From positions 142,511-206,510 of the forward strand of contig CALJEQ010000015.1 in NCBI GenBank assembly GCA_938074565.1: DNA of 64,000 nt. Direction: 5' to 3'. The position numbers and the translations under genes are program-made. The DNA comes from an uncultured Alkaliphilus sp. (GTDB lineage: Bacteria; Bacillota; Clostridia; Peptostreptococcales; Natronincolaceae). The notes under the pieces were generated by a model, which saw only the letters and a program-made list of their open reading frames with translations, made no database searches and was not told the DNA's origin. Of this stretch, positions 43,638-52,209 are shown one piece after another. Within the stretch, counting starts at the first letter, position 1; each line of letters begins with the position of its first letter.

Positions 43638-45344
43638 CTACGCCATTTTCTTTAATGGGTTCTTAAATTCATTTTTTTCTTGTAATTTAAACGTTACATT
43701 ATACCCAGTATTAAAGTATAAAAATATTGCCTTTTTTGTTCCAATATGCTTTCCATACTTATTCCACCCTAAATCATCATATAATAACGTGCTTAATTTT
43801 TTTATTAAATTATTTAGATAGTTAATATCTTTATACTCACCAGATAAATATTTAAAATCCCAATAGTGAATAATATCTCCTTTTTTGGGGATTATTTCGA
43901 TGTCATATTCGTTACATACATTAAATATTTTAGAACCTGTAAATAGGGTAAACCTATTAAGTTGGAAAGAAGCATTCTCCATTCCTTTGAAGGTATTAAT
44001 TAAAAATTTTACTGATTCCAAGGCATCTTTAGGCTTCTCATTAGGAAAGCCCACCATTAAATTTACATGTACCCCAAGCCCTGCTTTATGTAAATTATTA
44101 AATAAGTCCTTTGCTTTTCTTATATCAAATTCATCATATTTATTCATCATATCTATTACCGTTGTAGAAATAGATTCTAAGCCATATAAAATTTGAAAAC
44201 AACCTGCCTTCTTTAAAAGACAAAAAAAGTCATATTCTTGATTAAATTCTAGTCTACATCTACATGACCACTTAATTTTTAAGTTTCGCTTAATTATTTC
44301 ATTACTGACATTTTCCAATACTTCAATAGGTAAGGCTTCATCAGTAAAAACGAAATTAGTATAACCACTTAGTTTCAAATATTCCAGTCTTTCAACTATT
44401 TCTTTATACTTTATCTCTGTAGGCTTTTGTTTTATATGTTTTATATTATGATTGCAAAAAGTACACTTCCCCCAATAACAGCCTCTGTCTAAAAGTCTAG
44501 TAGACAGTATATTTATGCTATTAAAGGAAGATATTAAAGGGTACAGCTTACTATATTTTGCTTGTGGCTGTTTTACCTCTGGAAAGTCAGTTATACGAAT
44601 AATACCTTTTCTTTTCTTTCCAATTGTTAATTCATCTATTAATAGGCTTATTACTACATCTTTTTCATGTTTAAACTCTATTATGGTATCAAATATTTCT
44701 GAAAAAACACCTGTTTTCTTTAGGTAATTTATATATGGGTTAAGTGAATAGGTTTCAAAACTATGATCTACTAAACAAACATGTACAGTGGGCTTTTCTT
44801 CTTTAAGTATATCTATTATCATCATAGTATTTAGCAATTCTTCTTTAGAGGATATTTGCACCAGTAATAAATCGGCTACAATATTAATCTGACTTACTAT
44901 ATTTTTTATGAAAGTATAGTAAGTGTCTTGTTTTTTAATGTATCTTAAAATATCTGTACTATCTTCATAGTTTAATTCTTTGACTCTAATACCTTGTAAT
45001 AAGTCAAAACTATAATTACTAGCTTCTTTATTTAATATATTTAAAAAATTTGTTATATTAGTTATTTTTTCAATGTATTCTTTTCCATTAGTAAATGTGG
45101 TTAAATTTTTTAATTCATACAATGACTTATTCGCCAATAGAGCAATATTATGTAAGTTACTGTTGTCAACTGCATAGTTAAATAAAACTCTAACTTCATT
45201 AGATAAAATTTTATCCCAATAGGATTCTCTTAAGTTATATACAACAACGTTATGTATATCATGGGAAATATAATTATACCATTTACCTATATCATTTACA
45301 GCAGTTGGCATTGTTGCAACTGGTAACAGATATGCTATATTCAA
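43638..45344 (-). CDS. Radical SAM protein with atypical CX4CX2C cluster motif
   Basis: A 568-residue radical SAM protein. The cysteines are C289, C294 and C297 in RGCYWGKCTFCN, giving CX4CX2C rather than the usual CX3CX2C. The preceding 280 residues include a degenerate Rossmann-like region (ADLLLVQISSKEELL to VCLVDHSFE) that may be a reduced cobalamin-type domain. Downstream, WSCRCRLEF and LYGLESIS correspond to the barrel strands of B12-type radical SAM enzymes. The TTG start follows AGGAGGTG by 5 bases. It is separated from the peptide C gene by a hairpin, and forms one transcription unit with peptide C and the radical SAM gene upstream. Confidence 0.83.
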   Translation of the reverse strand: MNIAYLLPVATMPTAVNDIGKWYNYISHDIHNVVVYNLRESYWDKILSNEVRVLFNYAVDNSNLHNIALLANKSLYELKNLTTFTNGKEYIEKITNITNFLNILNKEASNYSFDLLQGIRVKELNYEDSTDILRYIKKQDTYYTFIKNIVSQINIVADLLLVQISSKEELLNTMMIIDILKEEKPTVHVCLVDHSFETYSLNPYINYLKKTGVFSEIFDTIIEFKHEKDVVISLLIDELTIGKKRKGIIRITDFPEVKQPQAKYSKLYPLISSFNSINILSTRLLDRGCYWGKCTFCNHNIKHIKQKPTEIKYKEIVERLEYLKLSGYTNFVFTDEALPIEVLENVSNEIIKRNLKIKWSCRCRLEFNQEYDFFCLLKKAGCFQILYGLESISTTVIDMMNKYDEFDIRKAKDLFNNLHKAGLGVHVNLMVGFPNEKPKDALESVKFLINTFKGMENASFQLNRFTLFTGSKIFNVCNEYDIEIIPKKGDIIHYWDFKYLSGEYKDINYLNNLIKKLSTLLYDDLGWNKYGKHIGTKKAIFLYFNTGYNVTFKLQEKNEFKNPLKKMA

Positions 45345-45365
45345 GTTGACACCTCCTCATTTAAA

Positions 45366-45409
45366 GAAAATACAGCCCTATTAAAGATACCTTTAACTGG
45401 AGCTGTATT
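45366..45409 (-). terminator. Hairpin between peptide C and the radical SAM gene (attenuator)
   Basis: On the minus strand AATACAGC ... GCTGTATT (45369-45376 with 45402-45409) and an inner GTTAAAG/CTTTAA pairing form a long interrupted stem, followed by TTTTCTTT. It lies 100 bases after the peptide gene and 25 bases before the next start, fitting a leaky terminator. Confidence 0.6.
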
Positions 45410-45510
45410 GTATATATTTCTATTACTTAGTTTCATTACTCTATAAAGTATAAGTTACAATGTAGACCTTTCTATAGTGGCTAATACAATGTGTGCCTGT
45501 TTAATAGATC

Positions 45511-45663
45511 TTAGCAAATTGTTGTTCCAATAAAAACGTTATTGTTACAGCCTTCCTCATCTTCTACATCAACAGAAAGATCTTCTACCATAATTTCTTT
45601 TTCTTTATTTTTGTCGTTTTCTTCTGCTTGTTTTATAATTTTTTTCTTATCTTCATTAATCAA
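45511..45663 (-). CDS. Small precursor-like peptide C (50 aa, two cysteines)
   Basis: A 50-residue protein starting with TTG 5 bases after AAAGGGGGTG; a longer frame exists but has no ribosome site. The N-terminal half is Lys/Glu-rich (NEDKKKIIKQAEENDKNKEK). The C-terminal half contains LSVDVEDEEGCNNNVFIG and ends in TTIC. The DVEDEEGxN block corresponds to DLEEGSN of peptide A and DLEDGQN of peptide B. Cysteines stand directly inside the conserved block and at the last residue. It lies 19 bases downstream of a B12-type radical SAM gene and upstream of another, exactly where a RiPP precursor would be. Confidence 0.75.
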   Translation of the reverse strand: MINEDKKKIIKQAEENDKNKEKEIMVEDLSVDVEDEEGCNNNVFIGTTIC

Positions 45664-45682
45664 CTTTTCACCCCCTTTTATA

Positions 45683-47488
45683 CTAAATATACTGTTGTTC
45701 AACAATGGGTTTATTTTTGCTATTTAACAACCTCAAAATATTTCTTCTGCTTATTTTTTCATTACATCTATTTTTTTTCATACGATATACATCGTAGTTA
45801 TATATTTTCTCCAGAGTAAATTCATGGTCATCTTTATTACTATTACTTAAAAAGTTTAAAAAGCTAGATTCCAATTCATACATTTCTCTAATTATCGCCT
45901 TTTCACTTCTAAAGTCATATTTCTTAATAAATTTGCCAAAGACTAAAATAGTTTCATGGGTAGATAGTTTAGTAGTTTCGTATTTAGTCCACCATAACCC
46001 CTCATTTTCTTTATTTAAAACTTTGTTAAAAGCTAAGTAAATTTGAATATGTTCTCCACTAAAATAATCTAATATGAGCTTATATGTCATATCTAAATTA
46101 CCAATTATTTTTATAAAGAAATACGCAAAGTAAAAATCTAAATTTTTTAACAACCCTTGTATTTCATTTTTATATGTATAATACTGGGGAAAAATATTTT
46201 TTCTCCTAACTATTTCATTTAATTCTTCACTATGCCACTTTGTAATTGCATCACCACCACCTACACCTGTCAAGTAATTTTCTTCGTATTCAAGTAGATG
46301 TATGTAATTATTAGTTAATTCAGTTCGTGGAAAAAAAGCTAATTTATGCAGTTGAAATGTTGCTTTCTTTTCCTTTGGCATACCACGATATTCTTCGTAT
46401 AACATATAAACTAACTGCAAAGTATCGTCTACATCTTCAGCTTTTTCTTGAGGGAAACCGTATATAAATGAAAATATAGGTTTTATCTCATATTTTTTAA
46501 GAGTTCTAATCAAATCTAAAAATATATCCAACTTTAAGTTCTTTTTTATTAGTTTCTGCATTCTAGCTGAACCAGTCTCCACACCAAAATATAGTAAGTT
46601 GCATCCAGACTCTGCCATTGCTTTAATCATATCTGCATCTATTGTATCTACTCTAGAGGAACATCCCCAGGTTATATGAAGTTTTTTTTCTATAAACATT
46701 TTACATATTTCTAACACTCTTTCCTTATTTAAAGTAAATAAATCGTGATAAAATGCAAAATCATTAATACCATACTTAGATTTATAGTGAAGGATTTCTT
46801 GATAAATTCTTTTATTAGACTTCAATCTAAATTTCCTTTCCCAAAATTCCTTAGTTGAACAAAAGATACATTGATATGGACATCCTCTTCCTACCTCTAT
46901 ACCTATATTACGATTTAAGTTAAACTCCAGTAAGCTATAGTCAAGTATTGGTAATTCATCAAGATTTTCAATTAGTTCTACATTATTTTTTAATTCTATA
47001 TTATTGTTACGCCTATAACATATTCCATTAACAGCGGATAGCTCTTTGTTTTTTATACCATATAAAATTTGTTCAATTGTCCTTTCTCCCTCCGATAATC
47101 CAATAAGGTCAATAAAAGGGAATTCTTTAAGGGTATCTTCAGCAGTTAAAGTAGCATGAGGCCCCCCTAACATTATTGTAATTTCTTTTTCTAGTAATTT
47201 TATTAATTTAGCAAACATTATTGAAAACGCATGGGTGTTACACATGGTGTACATTGCCACAACATTAGGTTTATACTTCAAAATATAGTTTACTGCATTA
47301 GTAATATTTTCATCTATATTATCTGTAACATTTAAAATTTTGTTCTCATAAATTCTATTAAAATCCAATACCTTTACGTTAAAGTCTTTATTATCTTTTA
47401 AAGTAGTTGCCAATGACAGAATCCCTAATGGGATGGAATTAACAAATAGATTTTTAAAATCGTACATGTTTACAAAAACTACATTCAT
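45683..47488 (-). CDS. B12-binding-type radical SAM protein, paralogue 3
   Basis: A 601-residue paralogue of the proteins at 27215 and 29128. GGPHATLTA, GLSEGE, the cluster motif RGCPYQCIFC and the following STKEFWERKFRLKS are conserved, as are WGCSSRVDTIDADM and YFGVETGSARMQK. The start at 47488 is chosen for AGGGG 8 bases before it; a further in-frame start 48 bases upstream lacks a site. It is the first gene of the second half of the candidate peptide system, 19 bases before peptide C. Confidence 0.87.
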   Translation of the reverse strand: MNVVFVNMYDFKNLFVNSIPLGILSLATTLKDNKDFNVKVLDFNRIYENKILNVTDNIDENITNAVNYILKYKPNVVAMYTMCNTHAFSIMFAKLIKLLEKEITIMLGGPHATLTAEDTLKEFPFIDLIGLSEGERTIEQILYGIKNKELSAVNGICYRRNNNIELKNNVELIENLDELPILDYSLLEFNLNRNIGIEVGRGCPYQCIFCSTKEFWERKFRLKSNKRIYQEILHYKSKYGINDFAFYHDLFTLNKERVLEICKMFIEKKLHITWGCSSRVDTIDADMIKAMAESGCNLLYFGVETGSARMQKLIKKNLKLDIFLDLIRTLKKYEIKPIFSFIYGFPQEKAEDVDDTLQLVYMLYEEYRGMPKEKKATFQLHKLAFFPRTELTNNYIHLLEYEENYLTGVGGGDAITKWHSEELNEIVRRKNIFPQYYTYKNEIQGLLKNLDFYFAYFFIKIIGNLDMTYKLILDYFSGEHIQIYLAFNKVLNKENEGLWWTKYETTKLSTHETILVFGKFIKKYDFRSEKAIIREMYELESSFLNFLSNSNKDDHEFTLEKIYNYDVYRMKKNRCNEKISRRNILRLLNSKNKPIVEQQYI

Positions 47489-47671
47489 ATCATCAGCCCC
47501 TATGGTTTCTCTTTTTAACTTATATATTTTATGCAATTAGTCATTGAACACTAAGCAGGGAAGATTTCTTTTTGCATTTATATAAATTCAATATCAATTA
47601 TGCAATTTCCTCACTTATAATCTTATTACTATTTTTATGTGATGCTTAATTAACATATTACTTTAACTAAT

Positions 47672-47710
47672 GAAAAGCCCCCATCTTTTAATTAGTTGAG
47701 GGCTAAAAAT
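47672..47710 (-). terminator. Terminator of rtcB
   Basis: AGCCCTCA and GGGGGCT pair around an AT-rich loop, followed by TTTT on the minus strand. It is about 30 bases after the rtcB stop. Confidence 0.65.
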
Positions 47711-47736
47711 GATTGTAATATTTTTTATAACGAGTA

Positions 47737-48939
47737 TTATTCTGCTGCCTTAAAGTTATATATAGGAGTTATTACATCAATAATTTCTGCTGTATCGCCA
47801 ATGTTATTTATTATTTCTTCTTTTGGTTTATATGCAGATGGACATTCATCTAAGGTGTTTTTATTTACAGATGTAGTATAAATACCTTCCATTTCCTTTT
47901 TAAATTGATTTACCGTTAATGAATTTTTAGCTTGTGTTCTACTCATAAGTCTACCTGCACCGTGGGGGGCAGAGTAATTCCAATCTTCGTTACCTTTACC
48001 AACACATATAAGGCTACCCTCCCTCATGTTAATTGGTATTAATAATTTTTCTCCTTTTTGTGCAGAAACTGCTCCTTTACGTAAAATCATATTTTCTGTG
48101 TCGATGTAGTTATGGATAGTTGTAAATTGTTCCTCTACATCTAGCTTCATCCCCTTTATAATTTCATAAATCATGGCTTTACGATTTAACTGGGCAAAAT
48201 ATTGAACAATCTTCATATCATGGAGATAATCTTTAAAAAGTTCCCCGGAAACATAGGCTAGTGCCTTTGGTATATCGGTAATAATTTCACTCTTTTTTCT
48301 TTTCAATTCTTTTTTAATCTCTTTATCTCGCCCTTCTGCCTTTAGTTCTGCAATAAATAGATCAAGATCTGACTTTGTATTTTTATTTAAGGCTTTGTAG
48401 GCTTCCTCTTGATATAGGCTGGCAACTTCATGCCCTAAATGGCGACTACCCGAATGTATAACAATATACAAATTTCCGTCACTATCTTTGTTGGCTTCGA
48501 TAAAGTGGTTTCCACCACCTAATGTTCCAATGCTTCGTCTAGCTCTGTTTAGGTTTACAGAATCTCTTACCTTTAACTGGTTTAAATCTATTTCGTCGTT
48601 AAATTTATGCTCTTTATCTCTTATATTAAAACCACAGGGTATTTTCTCATAGATGAGTTTATCAAGTTTCTGAACTTCAATTCTCTTATCCCTTAGCTTT
48701 ATTACCTCTATTCCACAACCAATGTCCACCCCCACAAGGTTAGGTACTATCTTATCAGTAATAGTCATGGTTGTACCAATTGTACAACCTGCACCGAAAT
48801 GGACATCTGGCATTACTCTTATTTTACTTTCTTTAACAAATTCTTGGTTACATAAATTTTCTATCTGTTTTATTGCATCAGTCTCAACATTATTTGTATA
48901 TACAACAGCATTATTGTGTTTACCTTTTATTTCAAGCAT
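47737..48939 (-). CDS. rtcB: RtcB family RNA ligase
   Basis: A 400-residue RNA 3'-phosphate/5'-hydroxyl ligase using GTP and manganese. Conserved metal and active-site segments are visible: PDVHFGAGCTIGTT, GVDIGCGIEV, LGGGNHFIE (with the Mn-binding His), HSGSRHLGH, and SAPHGAGRLMSRTQAK containing the guanylated-histidine region. AAGGAG lies 7 bases ahead of the ATG. In bacteria RtcB repairs tRNA or rRNA broken by nucleases; in this window it sits 4-5 kb from defence genes, but a functional link is unproven. No archease gene is adjacent. Confidence 0.94.
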   Translation of the reverse strand: MLEIKGKHNNAVVYTNNVETDAIKQIENLCNQEFVKESKIRVMPDVHFGAGCTIGTTMTITDKIVPNLVGVDIGCGIEVIKLRDKRIEVQKLDKLIYEKIPCGFNIRDKEHKFNDEIDLNQLKVRDSVNLNRARRSIGTLGGGNHFIEANKDSDGNLYIVIHSGSRHLGHEVASLYQEEAYKALNKNTKSDLDLFIAELKAEGRDKEIKKELKRKKSEIITDIPKALAYVSGELFKDYLHDMKIVQYFAQLNRKAMIYEIIKGMKLDVEEQFTTIHNYIDTENMILRKGAVSAQKGEKLLIPINMREGSLICVGKGNEDWNYSAPHGAGRLMSRTQAKNSLTVNQFKKEMEGIYTTSVNKNTLDECPSAYKPKEEIINNIGDTAEIIDVITPIYNFKAAE

Positions 48940-48990
48940 ACTATTGCTCCTTGTCCTTTATATTTCTGATTTTTTACTGTTTATCTTGTT

Positions 48991-49746
48991 TTAGATATTT
49001 TTTATTGTTGCAATATAGTAATATCCCTTAGGAGAATTATTCTGTGCTTCTATATCAAAAATAAAATTAACATCTTTTCCAAAATACTTTGATGTAACCC
49101 ATATATGACAAATGGCTACCCCCATGTCAATTTTATTTAGCTTTTCAAATATAACTGCTTTAATGATATTTGATTTTACACAATATGCATGGATTTCATT
49201 TTCTTTAACTTCAAAATACCAGGGCTGACTATTGACTCCTGAAGGTGCAAGTAAAGCAGAGGCTATCATTTTATTATCTTCATTACAGTTACTAATTTTA
49301 CTAATGGGCTTTCTTTTAAAATCAGAAATACCCTGTCTATGTAACGGTTCCAAAGGCATTCCAAAAGCCAATGCAATAACAAAATCCAGTTGAGATCCAC
49401 TAACTATTTCTTTCGCAGGTTTTGCCATTCCTAACCAACAACAGCCTATACCCATTGAAGAAAGAAGCAAATCCATCTGTTGAAGCATAAACCCAGCGTT
49501 TGTTAGGTATCCATCTTTATTTTCCGATGAAACGATAATATAATGGGGTGCTTTTATAGTAAAAAGGTTACTAATTTCTTTTTGAGGTATAATCTTCATT
49601 TCAACTTTAATATCTTTATACATTGGTTCTAATTCACTTATACTGCCAGCTATTTTATTAAGGGTGGCATCGTCAAGCGGGGTTAAGTCTAATTTTCTAA
49701 CTGACTTTCTTTTAAATATAGTTTCATATAAATTTTTAAAATTCAT
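48991..49746 (-). CDS. Nitroreductase family protein (TM1586-like)
   Basis: A 251-residue FMN-type oxidoreductase related to the TM1586 nitroreductase group. The N-terminal FKRKSVRKLD is the FMN-phosphate-binding arginine motif. A second half repeats the fold with MIASALLAPSGVNSQPWYFEV. AAGGAG precedes the ATG by 7 bases. It lies 51 bases upstream of rtcB on the same strand, possibly one operon. Substrate unknown. Confidence 0.85.
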   Translation of the reverse strand: MNFKNLYETIFKRKSVRKLDLTPLDDATLNKIAGSISELEPMYKDIKVEMKIIPQKEISNLFTIKAPHYIIVSSENKDGYLTNAGFMLQQMDLLLSSMGIGCCWLGMAKPAKEIVSGSQLDFVIALAFGMPLEPLHRQGISDFKRKPISKISNCNEDNKMIASALLAPSGVNSQPWYFEVKENEIHAYCVKSNIIKAVIFEKLNKIDMGVAICHIWVTSKYFGKDVNFIFDIEAQNNSPKGYYYIATIKNI

Positions 49747-49850
49747 TTTTTCATCTCCTTAATTTATGATACATTTTATGCTATGAAGCTGAGTTCTACT
49801 TTTATAAAAAGGCTTTTATCACTTATTAATAAACACTAAAAAATCTAATG

Positions 49851-50237
49851 TTATTTAGTATTTACTGTCCTTTCTCCCTCTGGTGTACTTCTAGTCCAAA
49901 TGTATGTGGAAACAATACAAGCTATTGTTATAAGCATCAGCCTAAGAAACACCTTATCAATGACAAATACAACAGAAAATCCTATTGTTAACCAAATTAG
50001 AATAATAGCCTTCTTTTTTGCCTTCAACGGAATGCCATTTCCAGAAACATAATCTATAACATAGGGTCCTAAATACTTATTAGATAGAACAAAATTATAT
50101 AATTTCCTACTACTTCTCATATAACAAGTAAGGGATAATAGTAAGAATGGTGTTGTAGGCAGTATCGGCAAAAGTATGCCTATGATACCTAAACCTAAAC
50201 TAATTGTTCCAATAATAGTTAATAAGATTTTCTTCAT
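49851..50237 (-). CDS. DUF454 (YbaN) family membrane protein
   Basis: A 128-residue protein with three or four hydrophobic segments. GILGIILPILPTTPFLLLSL-type sequence near the N terminus is diagnostic of DUF454, and FVLSNKYLGPYVIDYVSG follows it. The start at 50237 is preceded by TTGGAGGT 4 bases before the ATG; a longer in-frame opening has no ribosome site. Function unknown. It lies downstream of the YnjD-like ATPase and may be expressed with it. Confidence 0.85.
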   Translation of the reverse strand: MKKILLTIIGTISLGLGIIGILLPILPTTPFLLLSLTCYMRSSRKLYNFVLSNKYLGPYVIDYVSGNGIPLKAKKKAIILIWLTIGFSVVFVIDKVFLRLMLITIACIVSTYIWTRSTPEGERTVNTK

Positions 50238-50335
50238 TTTTACCTCCAACCTTTTTCTAGCCCTTTTCAATTTCTCTATGATACTAGCATTTTGTTTTGT
50301 TTTTGTTGCTCCAAGATAACAGCCTTTGGCTACTT

Positions 50336-51352
50336 TTAGATTTGTTGATGTCGCTTCCAAAAATGTAGATCTTTGTTGGGGAAGGTCAATCCAATAGTCT
50401 TGCCTACTGGAAGAATATCATGGGCAGAATCCTCTACAAGCAAATATGTGTTTTCTGACTTTATTGTATATATCACTTGCCTGCCTATTATTTTATATGA
50501 CTCTATTTTAAATGTATCACCTTCACATATTTTAATTTGTTCAGGTCTTAAAAATAGTATCGCCTCACCCTCTACCCCTGTTACTTTAAATTTTCCGATA
50601 CTACTATGAAAGGTGTTTCCTTCTATTTTACCAGTAATATAGCTACATTGCCCCATAAATTCTGCTACCTTTTTACTATTTGGTTTATAATATACATTTT
50701 TAGGTGTATCTATTTGTGCAATACCACCATCTAATAGTATTGCTATTTCATGGGAAAGGGTTAAACTTTCATTTTTATCATGGGTTACAAATATAATTGT
50801 TAAATTAAGCTTTTCTTGTATTTCCTTAACTAACTCTCCCATTTCCTCCCTAAGTTTTGAGTCAAGACTGGAAAAGGGTTCATCCATAAGGAGTATGTTG
50901 GGTTTAGGTGCTAAAGCCCTTGCTATGGCAACCCGTTGTTGTTGTCCCCCTGAAATCATTGAAGGAAGCCTTTTTTCTAACCCCTCTATTTGAAGAAGCT
51001 TTACAAGTTCACATATTCTTTTTGCAATACTTTGTGAATCCCATTTCTTTACTTGCAAACCAAAGGCAATATTTTCTTCAACCGTCATATGGGGAAATAA
51101 CAGGGGTGACTGAAATATATAGCCTATATTTCTTTTTTCAACGGGGTAATTGGAAATGTCTAAACCATCAATTTTTATCCGCCCATTATCTTGACTCACT
51201 AAACCTGATATTATCTTTAAAATAGTAGATTTCCCTGCCCCTGAAGAACCTAAAATAGAAAGGAATTTGCCTTCTTTTACTTGTAAATTTATATTATTTA
51301 ACACCTTATCTTTGCCATAGGCTTTAGTAATGCCTTGAAGCTGTATCTTCAT
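50336..51352 (-). CDS. ABC transporter ATPase, YnjD/PotA-like
   Basis: A 338-residue ATPase with Walker A GSSGAGKST, Q-loop YIFQSPLLFPHMTVEENI, signature SGGQQQRVAIARALA and Walker B LLMDEPFSSLD. A C-terminal domain of about 110 residues (TOBE-like) follows, as in importers for iron, polyamines or thiosulfate. It is the last gene of the transport set (binding protein, permease, permease, ATPase). Context with the binding protein points to the YnjBCD type; substrate unknown. Confidence 0.88.
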   Translation of the reverse strand: MKIQLQGITKAYGKDKVLNNINLQVKEGKFLSILGSSGAGKSTILKIISGLVSQDNGRIKIDGLDISNYPVEKRNIGYIFQSPLLFPHMTVEENIAFGLQVKKWDSQSIAKRICELVKLLQIEGLEKRLPSMISGGQQQRVAIARALAPKPNILLMDEPFSSLDSKLREEMGELVKEIQEKLNLTIIFVTHDKNESLTLSHEIAILLDGGIAQIDTPKNVYYKPNSKKVAEFMGQCSYITGKIEGNTFHSSIGKFKVTGVEGEAILFLRPEQIKICEGDTFKIESYKIIGRQVIYTIKSENTYLLVEDSAHDILPVGKTIGLTFPNKDLHFWKRHQQI

Positions 51353-51420
51353 ATTATCACTTTCCTGTCCATGTATTAATCTATGCTATAATTGTTAATT
51401 TTTAATAAATTATTTAGTTC

Positions 51421-52209
51421 CTACTCAAATAAATAACTATCAGTTTTTAGTTTTTTCCTAGATATATATTCAGCTATAAAAAATACCAGTAGGTTTGTAC
51501 CTATGAATATTACACCTAAAGTAGCACCATTACCTAAATCAAAATTATTAATATATGGGTACATTAAAGTGGCTAACGTAACCACCCTTCCTCCCCCTAT
51601 TATAAATGTTGAAAAATACTCTGTAAAAGATATTAAGAAACTAATAGAAAAGGATAAAAATATACCAGGTACAATTAATGGTATTATAATTCTCTTATAT
51701 AATCCGATTGTCCGACATCCCAGCACTTTAGCAGCATCCTCTATATCTAAACTTATGCCTTGAAAGAATGGGATAAATATACTTACGGCATAGGGAATTG
51801 AAATTATCATATGGGCTAATATTATTCCTATGTAGCTGTTAATCAGTCTAAGTCTAATCATTACAGTATGAACCCCAAGAAATAGTGCTATTGAGGGGAT
51901 AAAAAGGGGAATTGTATATATAGTTTTTATAAAGCTTTTTCCTTTGAAATTATGTCTTACCAACGCCCTTGCAGTCATAATGCCAACTAAAGTTGATAAA
52001 AATCCGTTACAGATTGCCAATATTAAGCTATTCAACAAACTAGGGATAAACATAGGATTTTTTAGTAAAGCAGTTTTCCAAAATTCAGTGGTAAAATCCT
52101 TTGGAAAAAGTAGTGGAAATCTATAATATGAAAACAGTGATAACAATAAAATGAATACGATGGGTAACGTAATTGTTATTGCTATTAATACAAGAAATAT
52201 TTTTTTCAT
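51421..52209 (-). CDS. ABC transporter permease, YnjC-like (second permease)
   Basis: A 262-residue inner membrane protein with about six helices. The coupling EAA loop is DIEDAAKVLGCRTIGLYKRIIIPLIVPG. Its ATG overlaps the stop of the upstream permease gene by four bases, so both are co-translated. In E. coli YnjC the two halves are fused; here they are separate. It delivers the substrate captured by the YnjB-like lipoprotein. Confidence 0.87.
   Translation of the reverse strand: MKKIFLVLIAITITLPIVFILLLSLFSYYRFPLLFPKDFTTEFWKTALLKNPMFIPSLLNSLILAICNGFLSTLVGIMTARALVRHNFKGKSFIKTIYTIPLFIPSIALFLGVHTVMIRLRLINSYIGIILAHMIISIPYAVSIFIPFFQGISLDIEDAAKVLGCRTIGLYKRIIIPLIVPGIFLSFSISFLISFTEYFSTFIIGGGRVVTLATLMYPYINNFDLGNGATLGVIFIGTNLLVFFIAEYISRKKLKTDSYLFE

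Noticed and set aside
45511..45705. Longer 64-residue version of peptide C
   Set aside because: Its earlier ATG overlaps the upstream radical SAM gene without a ribosome site, whereas TTG at 45663 has AAAGGGGGTG at good spacing.
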